Under the pieces are notes generated by a model that did no database searches, was not told the origin of the DNA, and worked only from the letters and a program-made list of their open reading frames with translations. Below, one piece after another: positions 1-8,332 of a stretch of 64,000 nt of DNA (positions are counted from its first letter, which is position 1; each line of letters opens with the position of its first letter). The position numbers and the translations under genes are program-made. This DNA comes from Bog-473 sp963781955. Its GTDB lineage: Bacteria > Actinomycetota > Acidimicrobiia > Acidimicrobiales > RAAP-2. The DNA lies in the NCBI GenBank assembly GCA_963781955.1, contig CAWAHU010000002.1:806001-870000 (forward strand), in the 5' to 3' direction.

Positions 1-469
1 TCTGGGCCCGCAGCGTGTCGTCCGCGTAGAGCGTGCCGGCCTTGGCCAGGTACGCGCCGAGCCCGCCGGGGTAGGGCCATGCCGTGTCCTCCATGAAGAG
101 GGTGTTGTCCTGCGTGGCGCCGTCGGTGGGAACCGAGGCAAGGTCGATGTCCTGCAGCGGCGACCAGGGGACCGTGGTCAGGATCTTGGCCTCGTAGGCG
201 TGGCGCATCGAGTCGACCTCCGCCCACCACTCGGCCAGATCACCCAACCGGACTCGTTCGGCGAGCTCGTGCCACGCCGCCGCGTCGCGGCAGCCGGTGA
301 TCGAGACCACGGTGTACGCCGGGCCGCTGCCGTGGGCCACCCGGAGGTACCACAGCAGCCTGCTCGCAGCCGACGAGGCCAGCGCGGGGATCAGCCGGTC
401 CCGGTACGCGGCGTCGAACGCTTCCTCCTTGGCCCCGGCGACCGTGTGGACCTCGTGGAGGAAGAGCAT
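1..469 (-). CDS. Hypothetical protein, possibly NIPSNAP-like (3' end outside window)
   Basis: The reading frame starts at the ATG at 469-467 on the minus strand and runs off the left edge, giving 156 visible codons without a stop. The N-terminus reads MLFLHEVHTVAGAKEEAFDA, with later segments LLWYLRVAHGSGPAYTVVSI and WHELAERVRLGDLAEWW. This resembles small alpha/beta-barrel (dimeric or NIPSNAP-like) proteins, but I cannot name the family with confidence. It overlaps the 3' end of the upstream SDR gene by 79 bp in another frame. Coding character (Ala/Leu/Glu-rich, Trp in hydrophobic contexts) supports this frame over the SDR tail across 391-469. Function unknown. Confidence 0.55.
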   Translation of the reverse strand, partial: MLFLHEVHTVAGAKEEAFDAAYRDRLIPALASSAASRLLWYLRVAHGSGPAYTVVSITGCRDAAAWHELAERVRLGDLAEWWAEVDSMRHAYEAKILTTVPWSPLQDIDLASVPTDGATQDNTLFMEDTAWPYPGGLGAYLAKAGTLYADDTLRAQ

Positions 470-1254
470 GTCGAGCGCGTCGTGGCGATGCCGCCGTCGA
501 CGGGGATCACGGCGCCGGTGAGATAGGCGCCGGCGCGCGAGGACAGGTAGATGGCGGCGCCGGCCATGTCATCGGGCCGGCCGATGCGCTTCAGCGGGGC
601 GTTGGCCGCGATCTGCTCTCCGAAGGCCTCGAGGGTGGCCGCCATCATCTTGGACTCGAAGGGCCCGGGTGCGATGGCATTCACCGTGATCTCGGGGGCC
701 AGCCGCTTGGCGAGGTGGCGGGTCAAGTGGTGCACCGCGGCCTTGGAGGCGGAGTACGAGTAGGTCTCGAGCGCCGGCACCGTGATCCCGTCGATGGAGC
801 CGATGTTGATGACACGGGCCGGGGCGTCCTGCGTACCCGCCGCGCGCAGCAGCGGTACCAGGAACTTGGTCAGGTGGAACACGCCCTTCACGTTGAGGGC
901 CAGCACCCGCTCGAAGGCCGCCTCGTCGAACTCCTCGAGCGGCGTGCCCCAGGTGGCGCCAGCATTGTTCACCAGGATGTCGAGTGAGTCGACGCGGCCG
1001 GCGATCTCGTCGGCCAGGGTACGGCAGCCCTCCTCGGTGGAGAGGTTGGCAGGGATCCCGACGCAGGTCCCCTTCTTCGACAGCTCGTCGGCCACCTCGG
1101 CGCAGGTGTCGGCCTTGCGCGAGGAGATGTACACGGTGGCGCCAGCGTCGACGAACCCCTCGGCGATCATCTTGCCGATGCCGCGGGTCCCGCCGGTGAC
1201 GAGGGCGGCCTTGCCCTCAACGGAGAAGAGGTCGGATGCGCTCACGGGCGACAT
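391..1254 (-). CDS. SDR family NAD(P)-dependent oxidoreductase
   Basis: This is a 287-residue short-chain dehydrogenase/reductase with a Rossmann fold. The cofactor motif TGGTRGIG is at residues 20-27, NNAG at 96-99, and the catalytic Ser (INIGSIDG) and YSASK follow around 150-170. The PG turn (IAPGPFES) and the C-terminal LTGAVIPVDGG are also present. Substrate is unknown; acetoacetyl-CoA-reductase-like and 3-oxoacyl reductase relatives share this pattern. Most family members end just after the VDGG motif. Here the frame continues for about 28 Ser/Arg/Thr-rich residues that overlap the next gene in another frame. The original stop may therefore have been lost by a small indel. The start ATG has no clear Shine-Dalgarno. 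Confidence 0.85.
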   Translation of the reverse strand: MSPVSASDLFSVEGKAALVTGGTRGIGKMIAEGFVDAGATVYISSRKADTCAEVADELSKKGTCVGIPANLSTEEGCRTLADEIAGRVDSLDILVNNAGATWGTPLEEFDEAAFERVLALNVKGVFHLTKFLVPLLRAAGTQDAPARVINIGSIDGITVPALETYSYSASKAAVHHLTRHLAKRLAPEITVNAIAPGPFESKMMAATLEAFGEQIAANAPLKRIGRPDDMAGAAIYLSSRAGAYLTGAVIPVDGGIATTRSTCSSSTRSTRSPGPRRKRSTPRTGTG

Positions 1255-1304
1255 TCTGCCCGATCACCGGGTGCCCGCGGGTGGGGTGGTGGGTTGGCCG
1301 CTGG

Positions 1305-2372
1305 TCAGGACGACCGGGCCGACATCGTCACGAAGTCGCGGGCCCACGCCGGGTTGAAGAAGGTGGCGGGGCCCTGCACGCTGCTCGGGTGGAGGCTGAC
1401 CCCGTTCAAGGGGGACGCCGGCACACCCAATGGAGGGTCGTACGTCGCGAAGACCGGCCAATTCGGGTTGATGTCGAGCTCCATGGCGCGCACGGTGCCC
1501 GCGTGGACCAGGAGATCGGCCAGTTGCGCGGGGCTCAGCGACGGCCCGACCGCGTAGACGAGCGCACCCTGCGCGGTGACGCCGACGCCCGAGCGCCACT
1601 GGTACTCGATCCCGGGCACCGACGGGGCGCACGACGTCGCGCCGCACGTGTTGCCCCAGGACTGCCAGTCGGGGCTCGTCGCCTGCGCTGTCGGCTGGCC
1701 GCCCTCGACCAGCGGCACCAGGTTCTGGCGGACCGCCACCAGTCCGGGTGTCATCGTCACGTCGCTGCCCCAGGCGCCGACGGTGACCGTCCCGTCGGCC
1801 TCGATCACCAGCGAAGCCGCTCCGTCCACCAGCGGCACCACCGTCTTGCCCTCGGTGTAGTACCCGCCGCCGGCGTCCTTCATCAGGAAGCCACCGTTGA
1901 AGGCGGCGACCACGGTGGCGGCCTGCGCCGGCTCGATGGGAGCCGTGAGCTGGTACGGACCACCGCCGGGGCTCTTGGAGCCCGAGTACAAGAGTCCCGA
2001 CAAGAGGCGCGTGTCCATCCAGGCGACGCCCGCCTCCTGCGTGCCACCCGGGGGCATCAGCTCGGTCTCGAACACGGCGGGGACACCGCCGACCGGGCGC
2101 CCGGCCGCGCTCCAGGTGCCGTCGCCGGGCGGTGCCGGAGCGGTGAGGGGGGTCAACGGCGCTGGCGCGGCGAGATGCGGGGGGACCGTCGTCGTGGTCG
2201 TGGGCGGCAACGTCGTCGTCGACGCCGTGGTCGTGGTGCTGAGGGAGGTCGTCGTCGTCGGCGTACGGCCGCCCCCGGTACTGCGCCTCGCGTTGGTCCC
2301 GCCGGAGCACGCGGCGAGCAGCAGGCAGAGGCAGCAGGAGGCAGCGCCGCGCGCCCCGCCGCGCCGGCTCAC
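1305..2372 (-). CDS. Lipoprotein with phosphodiester glycosidase (NAGPA/DUF2233) domain
   Basis: This encodes 355 residues from a GTG whose bases overlap the TGA of the upstream membrane-protein gene, so the two are translationally coupled. The first 22 residues form a lipoprotein signal ending in the lipobox LLAAC. A Thr/Pro-rich linker of roughly 50 residues follows (runs such as TTTTTSLSTTTTA). The C-terminal domain carries VVAAFNGGFLMKD and later SDVTMTPGLVAVRQNL, typical of NAGPA/DUF2233 phosphodiester glycosidases acting on the cell surface. A longer frame opening upstream to 3050 was rejected, because that part is the antisense shadow of the membrane protein. Substrate not predictable. 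Confidence 0.8.
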   Translation of the reverse strand: MSRRGGARGAASCCLCLLLAACSGGTNARRSTGGGRTPTTTTSLSTTTTASTTTLPPTTTTTVPPHLAAPAPLTPLTAPAPPGDGTWSAAGRPVGGVPAVFETELMPPGGTQEAGVAWMDTRLLSGLLYSGSKSPGGGPYQLTAPIEPAQAATVVAAFNGGFLMKDAGGGYYTEGKTVVPLVDGAASLVIEADGTVTVGAWGSDVTMTPGLVAVRQNLVPLVEGGQPTAQATSPDWQSWGNTCGATSCAPSVPGIEYQWRSGVGVTAQGALVYAVGPSLSPAQLADLLVHAGTVRAMELDINPNWPVFATYDPPLGVPASPLNGVSLHPSSVQGPATFFNPAWARDFVTMSARSS

Positions 2373-3025
2373 TTCGCGAGGCCGGCCAAGTGCCAGGACC
2401 CGATCTTGGGCGCGACGGCGACGGCGAGCAGGATGCCGGCGACGAGCGACGCGACGAGGAGCCACTGCCGCGCGCCGGCGCCGCGCACCTGGGCCCGTGT
2501 CCGGCGGGAGAAGTCCGCTGGCGCCAGGCGGCCGGTGTCGAGCAGGTGGCCGAGTACGTGGAGGGTCATGGCCCCGAACCAGAGCACGAACGTCGCCTTG
2601 TGCAGGAAGAGCCACGTGGAGCCCTGGCTCGCCGGCAGGAGCAGGAGGGCGATCCCGGTCCCGAGCACGGCGAACGTCAGTACGACCACGAAGGGGCCGA
2701 GGAGCCGGAGGACGAGTGACGGCGGCCCCTTGCGCCGGTACTCGGCGTCTCCCCGGTAGTAGCGGGCAAACCGCCACAGCGTCGACCCGGTCTTCACGAC
2801 CACGACCGGGACGAGCACCATGCCGATCAGCACGTGCGGCCCGAGCAGCCCGTGCACGCCGAGGACCGTGACCCCCTCGGCGGCCAGCAGGACCAGGAGC
2901 AGTGCCGCCGTCATTCCGGTCAACCGGGCATTGGCCTCGGGGGAGTGACGCCGGCGGGTGCGCTGAGCCCCGTGCTCGCCGTCGGGTCGCGGCTGCACGG
3001 CCGGGTCCTGGTCGGCGCGGGTCAT
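2369..3025 (-). CDS. Multi-pass membrane protein, cytochrome b561/DUF4405-like
   Basis: The 218-residue protein has a charged N-terminus (about 35 residues) and four or five hydrophobic segments. Histidines within or near the membrane segments (GLLGPHVLIG, FLHKATFVLW, LHVLGHLL) resemble heme-ligand positions in small b-type cytochromes, but heme binding is inference. The gene is immediately upstream of the phosphodiester-glycosidase lipoprotein and overlaps it (GTGA). A -10 box TACGCT at 3039-3034 lies 8 nt before the ATG and there is no Shine-Dalgarno, so a leaderless transcript is likely. Confidence 0.65.
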   Translation of the reverse strand: MTRADQDPAVQPRPDGEHGAQRTRRRHSPEANARLTGMTAALLLVLLAAEGVTVLGVHGLLGPHVLIGMVLVPVVVVKTGSTLWRFARYYRGDAEYRRKGPPSLVLRLLGPFVVVLTFAVLGTGIALLLLPASQGSTWLFLHKATFVLWFGAMTLHVLGHLLDTGRLAPADFSRRTRAQVRGAGARQWLLVASLVAGILLAVAVAPKIGSWHLAGLAK

Positions 3026-3128
3026 TTCGCGAGAGCGTACCCAGCGGCACCAGCGGGTACGCGGTCAGCGGGTCCTCCCGACGTGGAATCCATCTCCACC
3101 CTGAGGCGGATCCGGCGCGCCGCCGTCG

Positions 3129-4316
3129 CTACGGTGCGGCCAGCGCAAGGGCGCTGCGCGCCATGACGTCCGCCCCCACCCGGAGCGCCCCGTCCTCGAC
3201 GAAGAACGAAGGGCTGTGGTGGTGCCCGCTCGACCCGTCGGCCGCCGCCCCGCCCACGAAGAAGTAGCAGCCGGGCAGGTGGTGGAGGAACTCACTCACG
3301 TCGTCGCTCGGCGTGGTCGGCGGGATCCGCGCGACCCGCTGCTTGCCGCCCAGAACGCTTTGGGCTTCGCGCTCGACCAGGTCGGTGACAGCCGGGTCGT
3401 TGGCGACGGCGGAGGTGCGCGCCGGCAGGTCCAGGTCGACCTCGACACCGTGCTCGGTGGCCACTGCCGCGCACAGCGCCCGCAGGCGGCTCAGCGCCTC
3501 CTCACGCTGGGCGTCGGTGAAGGTCCGCAGCGTCCCGGTGAGGACGGCCGAGGTCGGCACAACGTTGACCGCCGTGCCCGCATGCAGCGTGCCGGCGCTG
3601 CAGACGCAGTCGGACTCCTCGTAGCGGAGTCCTTCGACGACCTGGCCCAGTCGGCCGACGAGCTCGGCCGCCGCCCGGATGACGTCACCCTTGGCCCTGG
3701 GCGTGGCCCCGTGCCCGCCCGGGCCGTGCAGCGAGATGCGCAGCGAGTGGGCCTCGGACATGGCGATGCCGCCGCGCAGGGCCACGATTCCCGTCGGCGC
3801 CTCGGAGGTCACGTGGAAGCCGATCAGGTGCGACCCTGCCATGAGGTCGAGCGCCCCGGCGTCGAGCATGGCTTGGGCCCCGTTGAGCGACTCCTCCCCG
3901 GGCTGGAAGACGAAGACGTACCGGCCCGGGAGGTCCTCGAGGCGCGAGGCGAGCAGCGACGCGGTGCCCAGCAGGGATGCGACGTGCACGTCGTGGCCGC
4001 AGGCGTGCATGACGCCCTCGACCTCCGAGTGGCAGGCCCGTGCCGGATCCTCCTGCACGGGCAGCGCGTCGATGTCGGCCCGCAGCACCACGCTGCGTCC
4101 CGGGCGGCCGCCTTCCATCACGTAGATGCCGCCCGTCACCGCCGACCCGAGCGACTCCTCGACGCCGAGGGCACGCATGTTGTCCCGGATGAGGGCGGTG
4201 GTGGAGTGCTCCTCCATGGAGAGTTCGGGGTGCCGGTGGACCTCCCGGCGCAGGTCGACCATGTGGTCGAAGACGCGGTCGGCCGGCGCCGGCCCGAGCA
4301 GCTCGCTGGCGGTCAC
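3129..4316 (-). CDS. M20 family metallopeptidase / amidohydrolase
   Basis: The 395-residue enzyme matches the M20D (hippurate hydrolase / N-acyl-amino-acid amidohydrolase) group. It has REVHRHPELSMEE at the N-terminus, LRADIDALPV, the metal-ligand segment MHACGHDVHVASLLG, and VFQPGEESLNGAQAML. It probably hydrolyses N-acyl amino acids or related amides in the cytoplasm using two divalent metals. The start is GTG at 4316-4314, overlapping the TGA of the acyl-CoA dehydrogenase gene (GTGA), so the pair is probably co-translated. Near the C-terminus PPTTPSDDVSEFLHHLPGCY provides the usual last metal-site region. Exact substrate unknown. Confidence 0.88.
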   Translation of the reverse strand: MTASELLGPAPADRVFDHMVDLRREVHRHPELSMEEHSTTALIRDNMRALGVEESLGSAVTGGIYVMEGGRPGRSVVLRADIDALPVQEDPARACHSEVEGVMHACGHDVHVASLLGTASLLASRLEDLPGRYVFVFQPGEESLNGAQAMLDAGALDLMAGSHLIGFHVTSEAPTGIVALRGGIAMSEAHSLRISLHGPGGHGATPRAKGDVIRAAAELVGRLGQVVEGLRYEESDCVCSAGTLHAGTAVNVVPTSAVLTGTLRTFTDAQREEALSRLRALCAAVATEHGVEVDLDLPARTSAVANDPAVTDLVEREAQSVLGGKQRVARIPPTTPSDDVSEFLHHLPGCYFFVGGAAADGSSGHHHSPSFFVEDGALRVGADVMARSALALAAP

Positions 4317-5536
4317 CGACCCAGCAGGTCGCGCGCGATGTGCGTCACCTGGATCTCGTCGGTGCCGGCGTAGATCTGGAAGACCTTGGCGTCACGGGCC
4401 AGCTGCTCGACGCGGTACTCGGCCATGTAGCCGTTCCCGCCGAAGAGCTGGACCGCCTCCATGGCCACCTCCGAGGCGGCCTGGGCCGAGTAGAGCTTCA
4501 TGGCCGAGGCCTCGGCCAGAGTCAGGCTCTTGCCCGCCGCACTCATCTCGATGTGGCGGAAGACCAGGTTCTGCACGTTGAGGCGAGCCACCTCCATCTT
4601 GGCCAGCTTGAGCTGGATGAGCTGGAACTCGGAGATGGGGCGCTCCCACAGCATCCGGTCCCGTGCGTAGCCCACCGAGAGCTTGATGCACTCCTCGATC
4701 AACCCCAGCGACATGGCGGCGACGCCGGCCCGCTCGGTCACGAAATTCCCCTTGGCGCTCTCGCGGCCTTCCTTGCCACCGGGGCTGCCCTCGGTCTCCC
4801 CGAGGAGACGGTCCCGCCCGGCTCGGACATCGGTGAGGAAGAGCTGGCCGGTGGGTGAGGAGTGCAGGCCCATCTTGCGCAGGGGCTTGGTCTGGTCGAG
4901 GCCCGGCATGCCCCGGTCGAGGATGAAGGTCAGCACGGGGCGCTGCCGCGCCGGGGTGCCGCTGCCGTCGTCGAGCTTGGCGTAGAAGACGATGGTGTCG
5001 GCGTAGGGCCCGTTGGTGATGAAGGTCTTCTGGCCGTTGAGGACGTACCCCTCGCCGTCGCGCACCGCGGTCGACTTCATGCCGCCGAGGGCGTCGGAGC
5101 CCGAGTCCGGCTCTGTGATGGCCCAGGCGCCGATCTTGTCCAGGGTCATCAGGTCGAGGCCCCAGCGCTCCATCTGGGCCGGCGTGCCGCTCTTCATGAT
5201 GGTGCCGCCGGCGAGGCCGGTGCTCACCCCCATGGCGGTGACGATCCCCGGGCAGTAGTGGCAGAGCTCGATGATGGGGATCATCGTCATGGCCGCGTTG
5301 GAACCGCGCTCGGCGCGCTCGGCGGCCTCGTGGTCGGACGTCTTGCGCTCGAGCGCCCGCTTGAAGGACTCGCGGGCCATGGTGTCGAGCCCGAAGGTCC
5401 GGTACAGACTGCGCATCACGTCGTAGGGGGGCGTCTCGCCGTGTTCGAGCTCCTCGACGTTCGGCGCCACCTCCTCCTCGACGAAGCGCTGCACGGCGTC
5501 TCGGATGGCCAGGTGCTCTTCGGACCACTCGTACAT
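4313..5536 (-). CDS. Acyl-CoA dehydrogenase
   Basis: This 407-residue FAD-dependent acyl-CoA dehydrogenase begins MYEWSEEHLAIRDAVQRFVE. It has the signature ITEPDSGSDALGGMKSTA, a GQKTFITNGPYADTIVFYA segment and the C-terminal QLFGGNGYMAEYRVEQLARD and IYAGTDEIQ. The acid in IYAGTDEIQ sits where short/medium-chain enzymes carry the catalytic Glu. The ATG at 5536 is preceded by GGGAGG with good spacing, so an upstream extension of the frame to 5893 was not used. It is coupled to the amidohydrolase downstream. Likely role: alpha,beta-dehydrogenation of an acyl-CoA in fatty-acid or amino-acid catabolism. Confidence 0.92.
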   Translation of the reverse strand: MYEWSEEHLAIRDAVQRFVEEEVAPNVEELEHGETPPYDVMRSLYRTFGLDTMARESFKRALERKTSDHEAAERAERGSNAAMTMIPIIELCHYCPGIVTAMGVSTGLAGGTIMKSGTPAQMERWGLDLMTLDKIGAWAITEPDSGSDALGGMKSTAVRDGEGYVLNGQKTFITNGPYADTIVFYAKLDDGSGTPARQRPVLTFILDRGMPGLDQTKPLRKMGLHSSPTGQLFLTDVRAGRDRLLGETEGSPGGKEGRESAKGNFVTERAGVAAMSLGLIEECIKLSVGYARDRMLWERPISEFQLIQLKLAKMEVARLNVQNLVFRHIEMSAAGKSLTLAEASAMKLYSAQAASEVAMEAVQLFGGNGYMAEYRVEQLARDAKVFQIYAGTDEIQVTHIARDLLGR

Positions 5537-5577
5537 TGCAGACCTCCCTGTGCGTGCCCGGCGTCGGTGCCGAGGGC

Positions 5578-6144
5578 TTACGCGTCCCCTATCCGCTTGA
5601 GCGTGTTGCGGTCGGTATGGACTATGTGCTCGGGGTTCTTGGCATGCTGGATCACCGTCGTCTCGGTGTAGCTGAACTGGTCGTCCTCGCTGAGGTCGAT
5701 CGCCACCTCGTAGCTGACCGAACGGGCGTTCTTGTCCAGCCAGTTGTTGGCCAGGATCCCGTAGGTCTGGCTGCCCACCGTCGCCTTCAGGGTGAACGTA
5801 GTGGCGTCGGCGGTGACGATCCCGCCGGCCACGACCGCCGAACCGCGCGGGATCAAGAAGCACCGCACAACCTCGTTGTCGCGGGCGTCCCACATCCAGT
5901 AGCCCACCTCGGTGTGGAACGGGTTCTCCTCGTCGCCCCGCCAGGCCGCCATGCGGTAGTCCAGCCCGTAGAGCACCTGCGAGCCGTTCTCGACCGGTCC
6001 GAAGGGCTTGAACTCGGTGTGCTCGCGGAAGGGGGTGAGCCCGACCTTGCCGGTCTCATTGGCGTAGGCGACGTCCTCGCCCTGATCGCCCTCCCAGATG
6101 CCCGCCAGGCGGGTCAGGGGACCCCACTCAGGTCCTGCGCTCAC
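5578..6144 (-). CDS. Heme-binding-like beta-barrel (nitrobindin/THAP4/FABP-like) protein
   Basis: The 188-residue protein is a single lipocalin/FABP-like barrel. It opens with LTRLAGIWEGDQGEDVAY and contains VLYGLDYRMAAWR, FHTEVGYWMWDARDNEVVRC and RGSAVVAGG, which matches the heme-binding beta-barrel family related to nitrobindin. The usual GxWxGxGxG motif is modified to GIWEGDQGED. The GTG start at 6144 is preceded by GGAGGAG. It lies between pstA and the acyl-CoA dehydrogenase on the same strand. Whether it binds heme, a fatty acid or another ligand cannot be told from sequence alone. Confidence 0.65.
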   Translation of the reverse strand: MSAGPEWGPLTRLAGIWEGDQGEDVAYANETGKVGLTPFREHTEFKPFGPVENGSQVLYGLDYRMAAWRGDEENPFHTEVGYWMWDARDNEVVRCFLIPRGSAVVAGGIVTADATTFTLKATVGSQTYGILANNWLDKNARSVSYEVAIDLSEDDQFSYTETTVIQHAKNPEHIVHTDRNTLKRIGDA

Positions 6145-6272
6145 TGCTCCTCCTCGTCCGTCGCTCTCGTCCGTCGTTCTCGTCCATCGTCCTGCATCGT
6201 GCGTGTGGTACCCGGCCGGCGTGTCGTCTCGTGGTCGGCCGCCACGCGGTCCGGGACCACCGGGGTGCGCGC

Positions 6273-7244
6273 CTAGGTGGTCGGCAGGTCGTCGACGGCG
6301 GGCCCGATGGTCGGGTCGGCCCGGTTCGGGTCGTTGCGGAAGCGGCCGAAGATCCGGCGCTGGCCTGCCGACCCCGTGCTCTCCGAGTGCCGCTGGGTGC
6401 GCGAGACGACGATGCGGCTGGACACGAGCAGGACCAGCACGATCACGATCAGGATCAGCGCGGCGTCGTAGGAGAGGTAGTGCTTCTGAACCGACGGGTC
6501 GTTGTAGTACTGGAACACGACGTAGGTCAGGTAGGGGAACTGTGCGTGGGTGAGCGAGTGCGGCAGCGTGTTCGAGAAGCCCGCCGTGTAGATGAGCGGC
6601 GCCGTCTCGCCGCACGCGATGGCGAGCGCCAGCAGCAGGCCGGTGACGATGCCCGGCAGGGCGCTCTTGAGCACCACCTTGCGCAGGCTGTAGCCCGATG
6701 ACATCCCGAGGGCCTCGGCGCCCTCGCGGTAGCCCGTGGGTACCTGGCGCAACGAGTTCTCGGTGGTCTTGGCGATGTAGGGGATCACCATGATGGAGAG
6801 GATGATGAGGGCGGAGGCCAGCGAGAAGCCCCAGTGGAGGCCGACGACGAGGGCCACGTAGCCCACGTAGCCCAGGACGATGGAGGGGAACCCCGAGAGG
6901 ATGTCCGAGGCCGTGCGCAGGGGGGCGCTCAGCCTCTTGCCGGGCCGGCTGGTGCCGGCGAACTCCGCCAAGTGGATGCCGGCGAGCACACCGATGACAC
7001 CGGCGATGAGGAACACGCCCACCATGAGGATCAAGGTGCCCAGGATCTGGTCGCGCAGGCCGCCGCCGGTCGGGGTGAGCGTGGTCCACAGCACGCTCCA
7101 CTGCCAGTGGGACCAGGCCCGGCCGATCACGCCGAGGAGCAGCCAGGCGGCCGGAGCCATGATGAGGAACAGGGCCAGGTATGTCAGGCCGCGCCACGTG
7201 ATGGTGGCCGCGTTGCGGCGTCGCACGGACCGGGCGGTGCTCAT
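6273..7244 (-). CDS. pstA: Phosphate ABC transporter permease PstA
   Basis: PstA is one of the two membrane permeases of the high-affinity phosphate importer. The 323-residue product has six or so hydrophobic segments. The ABC-interaction (EAA-like) loop reads VPTGYREGAEALGMSSGYS, followed by LLALAIACGETAPLIYTAG, which is diagnostic for PstA. About 40 hydrophilic C-terminal residues (RTQRHSESTGSAGQRRIFGR onwards) extend beyond the last membrane span and look unstructured. The ATG overlaps the pstC stop (TGATG), so pstC and pstA are coupled. It is the last pst gene in the operon. Confidence 0.95.
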   Translation of the reverse strand: MSTARSVRRRNAATITWRGLTYLALFLIMAPAAWLLLGVIGRAWSHWQWSVLWTTLTPTGGGLRDQILGTLILMVGVFLIAGVIGVLAGIHLAEFAGTSRPGKRLSAPLRTASDILSGFPSIVLGYVGYVALVVGLHWGFSLASALIILSIMVIPYIAKTTENSLRQVPTGYREGAEALGMSSGYSLRKVVLKSALPGIVTGLLLALAIACGETAPLIYTAGFSNTLPHSLTHAQFPYLTYVVFQYYNDPSVQKHYLSYDAALILIVIVLVLLVSSRIVVSRTQRHSESTGSAGQRRIFGRFRNDPNRADPTIGPAVDDLPTT

Positions 7245-8332
7245 CAGGCCCCGCCGATCGGCGCGTGCACCCGCCCGGTCCGGTTGACGATGACCCGGGC
7301 CACCAGGTTGACGGCCACCGAGATCACCGCCAGCACCAGGGCCAGCTCCGCCAGCGTGGCCACGGCGAAGCCGGTGCCGTCGGTCAGCGCTCCGTCGAGC
7401 TGGGTGAGGATGGTGGCCGCCACCGTGGTGAACGGCAGGTAGACGGTCGGTGGGATGTGGAGCGACGCGCCACCGATCATGGCCACGGCGATCGTCTCGC
7501 CGAGCGCCCGCCCGAGGCCGAGCACGGTCGCTCCGATGATGCCCGAGCGCACCCACGGGAGGGTGACCTTGTTGGCCACCTCCCAGTCGGTCATGCCCAG
7601 GGCCGAGGCACCCTCCTTGGGGAGAGGTGGCACCTGTGCGAACAGGTCACGCGTGGTCGACGCGATGATGGGGATGATCATGAGGGCGAGCACGATGCCC
7701 GCCGAGAGCAGGCCTTCACCGGTGCCCACCGGGTTGCGGAAGTAGCGCAGCACGGGCACGTCGGGCATGTGGTCGGCGATGACCGGGTACACGTGGTGGG
7801 CCAGCCAGGGCCCGAAGGTCAAGATGCCCCAGAGGCCGATGACGACGCTCGGGATGCCGGCCAGGATCTCAATGGTGAACCCGAGCGGGCGCGAGATCCA
7901 GGTGGGCATGCGCTCGGTGAGCGCGAAGGCCGCCCCGACGGAGAGCGGGAGCGCGATGACGATGGCGATGACCGAGGACACCAGGGTCCCCCAGATGATC
8001 GCCCAGGCGCCGAACTGGGAGCCCTGCGGGTGCGCCACCCCGTCGGTGTGCACGACAGCGCCGTAGCCGCTGCCATAGGTCCAGTTGCGGCCGGTGAGGA
8101 AGTACCAACCGTTGACCCGCACGGCGGGCCATGCCTTCACGGCGAGCACCGAGACGGCGAAGACCAGGGCCGCCAGGGGCAGCAGCACGGCGATCCACGC
8201 CACGGTCCGCCAGCCCGACTCCTCGTTGCGGCGGAGGAACGCCCGGGCCCGTTTGTGCCAGGGCGACTTGCCGACGGACTCCGTGTGCGGCGTGGCGGGG
8301 ACGCTCCCCGCCACGCCGCCAACGGTTGTCAT
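7244..8332 (-). CDS. pstC: Phosphate ABC transporter permease PstC
   Basis: PstC forms the phosphate channel with PstA. The 362-residue protein has a cytoplasmic N-terminus of about 40 residues, then multiple membrane segments. Family marks include FTIEILAGIPSVVIGLWGIL, the EAA-type loop VPPLPKEGASALGMTDWEV, and GLGRALGETIAVAMIGG. A periplasmic insertion of about 30 residues between the first two membrane helices (GRNWTYGSGYGAVVHTDG) is somewhat long. It starts directly after the pstS stop and overlaps pstA by 3 nt. Confidence 0.95.
   Translation of the reverse strand: MTTVGGVAGSVPATPHTESVGKSPWHKRARAFLRRNEESGWRTVAWIAVLLPLAALVFAVSVLAVKAWPAVRVNGWYFLTGRNWTYGSGYGAVVHTDGVAHPQGSQFGAWAIIWGTLVSSVIAIVIALPLSVGAAFALTERMPTWISRPLGFTIEILAGIPSVVIGLWGILTFGPWLAHHVYPVIADHMPDVPVLRYFRNPVGTGEGLLSAGIVLALMIIPIIASTTRDLFAQVPPLPKEGASALGMTDWEVANKVTLPWVRSGIIGATVLGLGRALGETIAVAMIGGASLHIPPTVYLPFTTVAATILTQLDGALTDGTGFAVATLAELALVLAVISVAVNLVARVIVNRTGRVHAPIGGA

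Noticed and set aside
2373..3050. Upstream extension of the phosphodiester-glycosidase lipoprotein frame to 3050
   Set aside because: The added 226 codons are Arg/Pro-rich noise overlapping the membrane-protein gene. A signal peptide with lipobox starts at the GTG at 2372.
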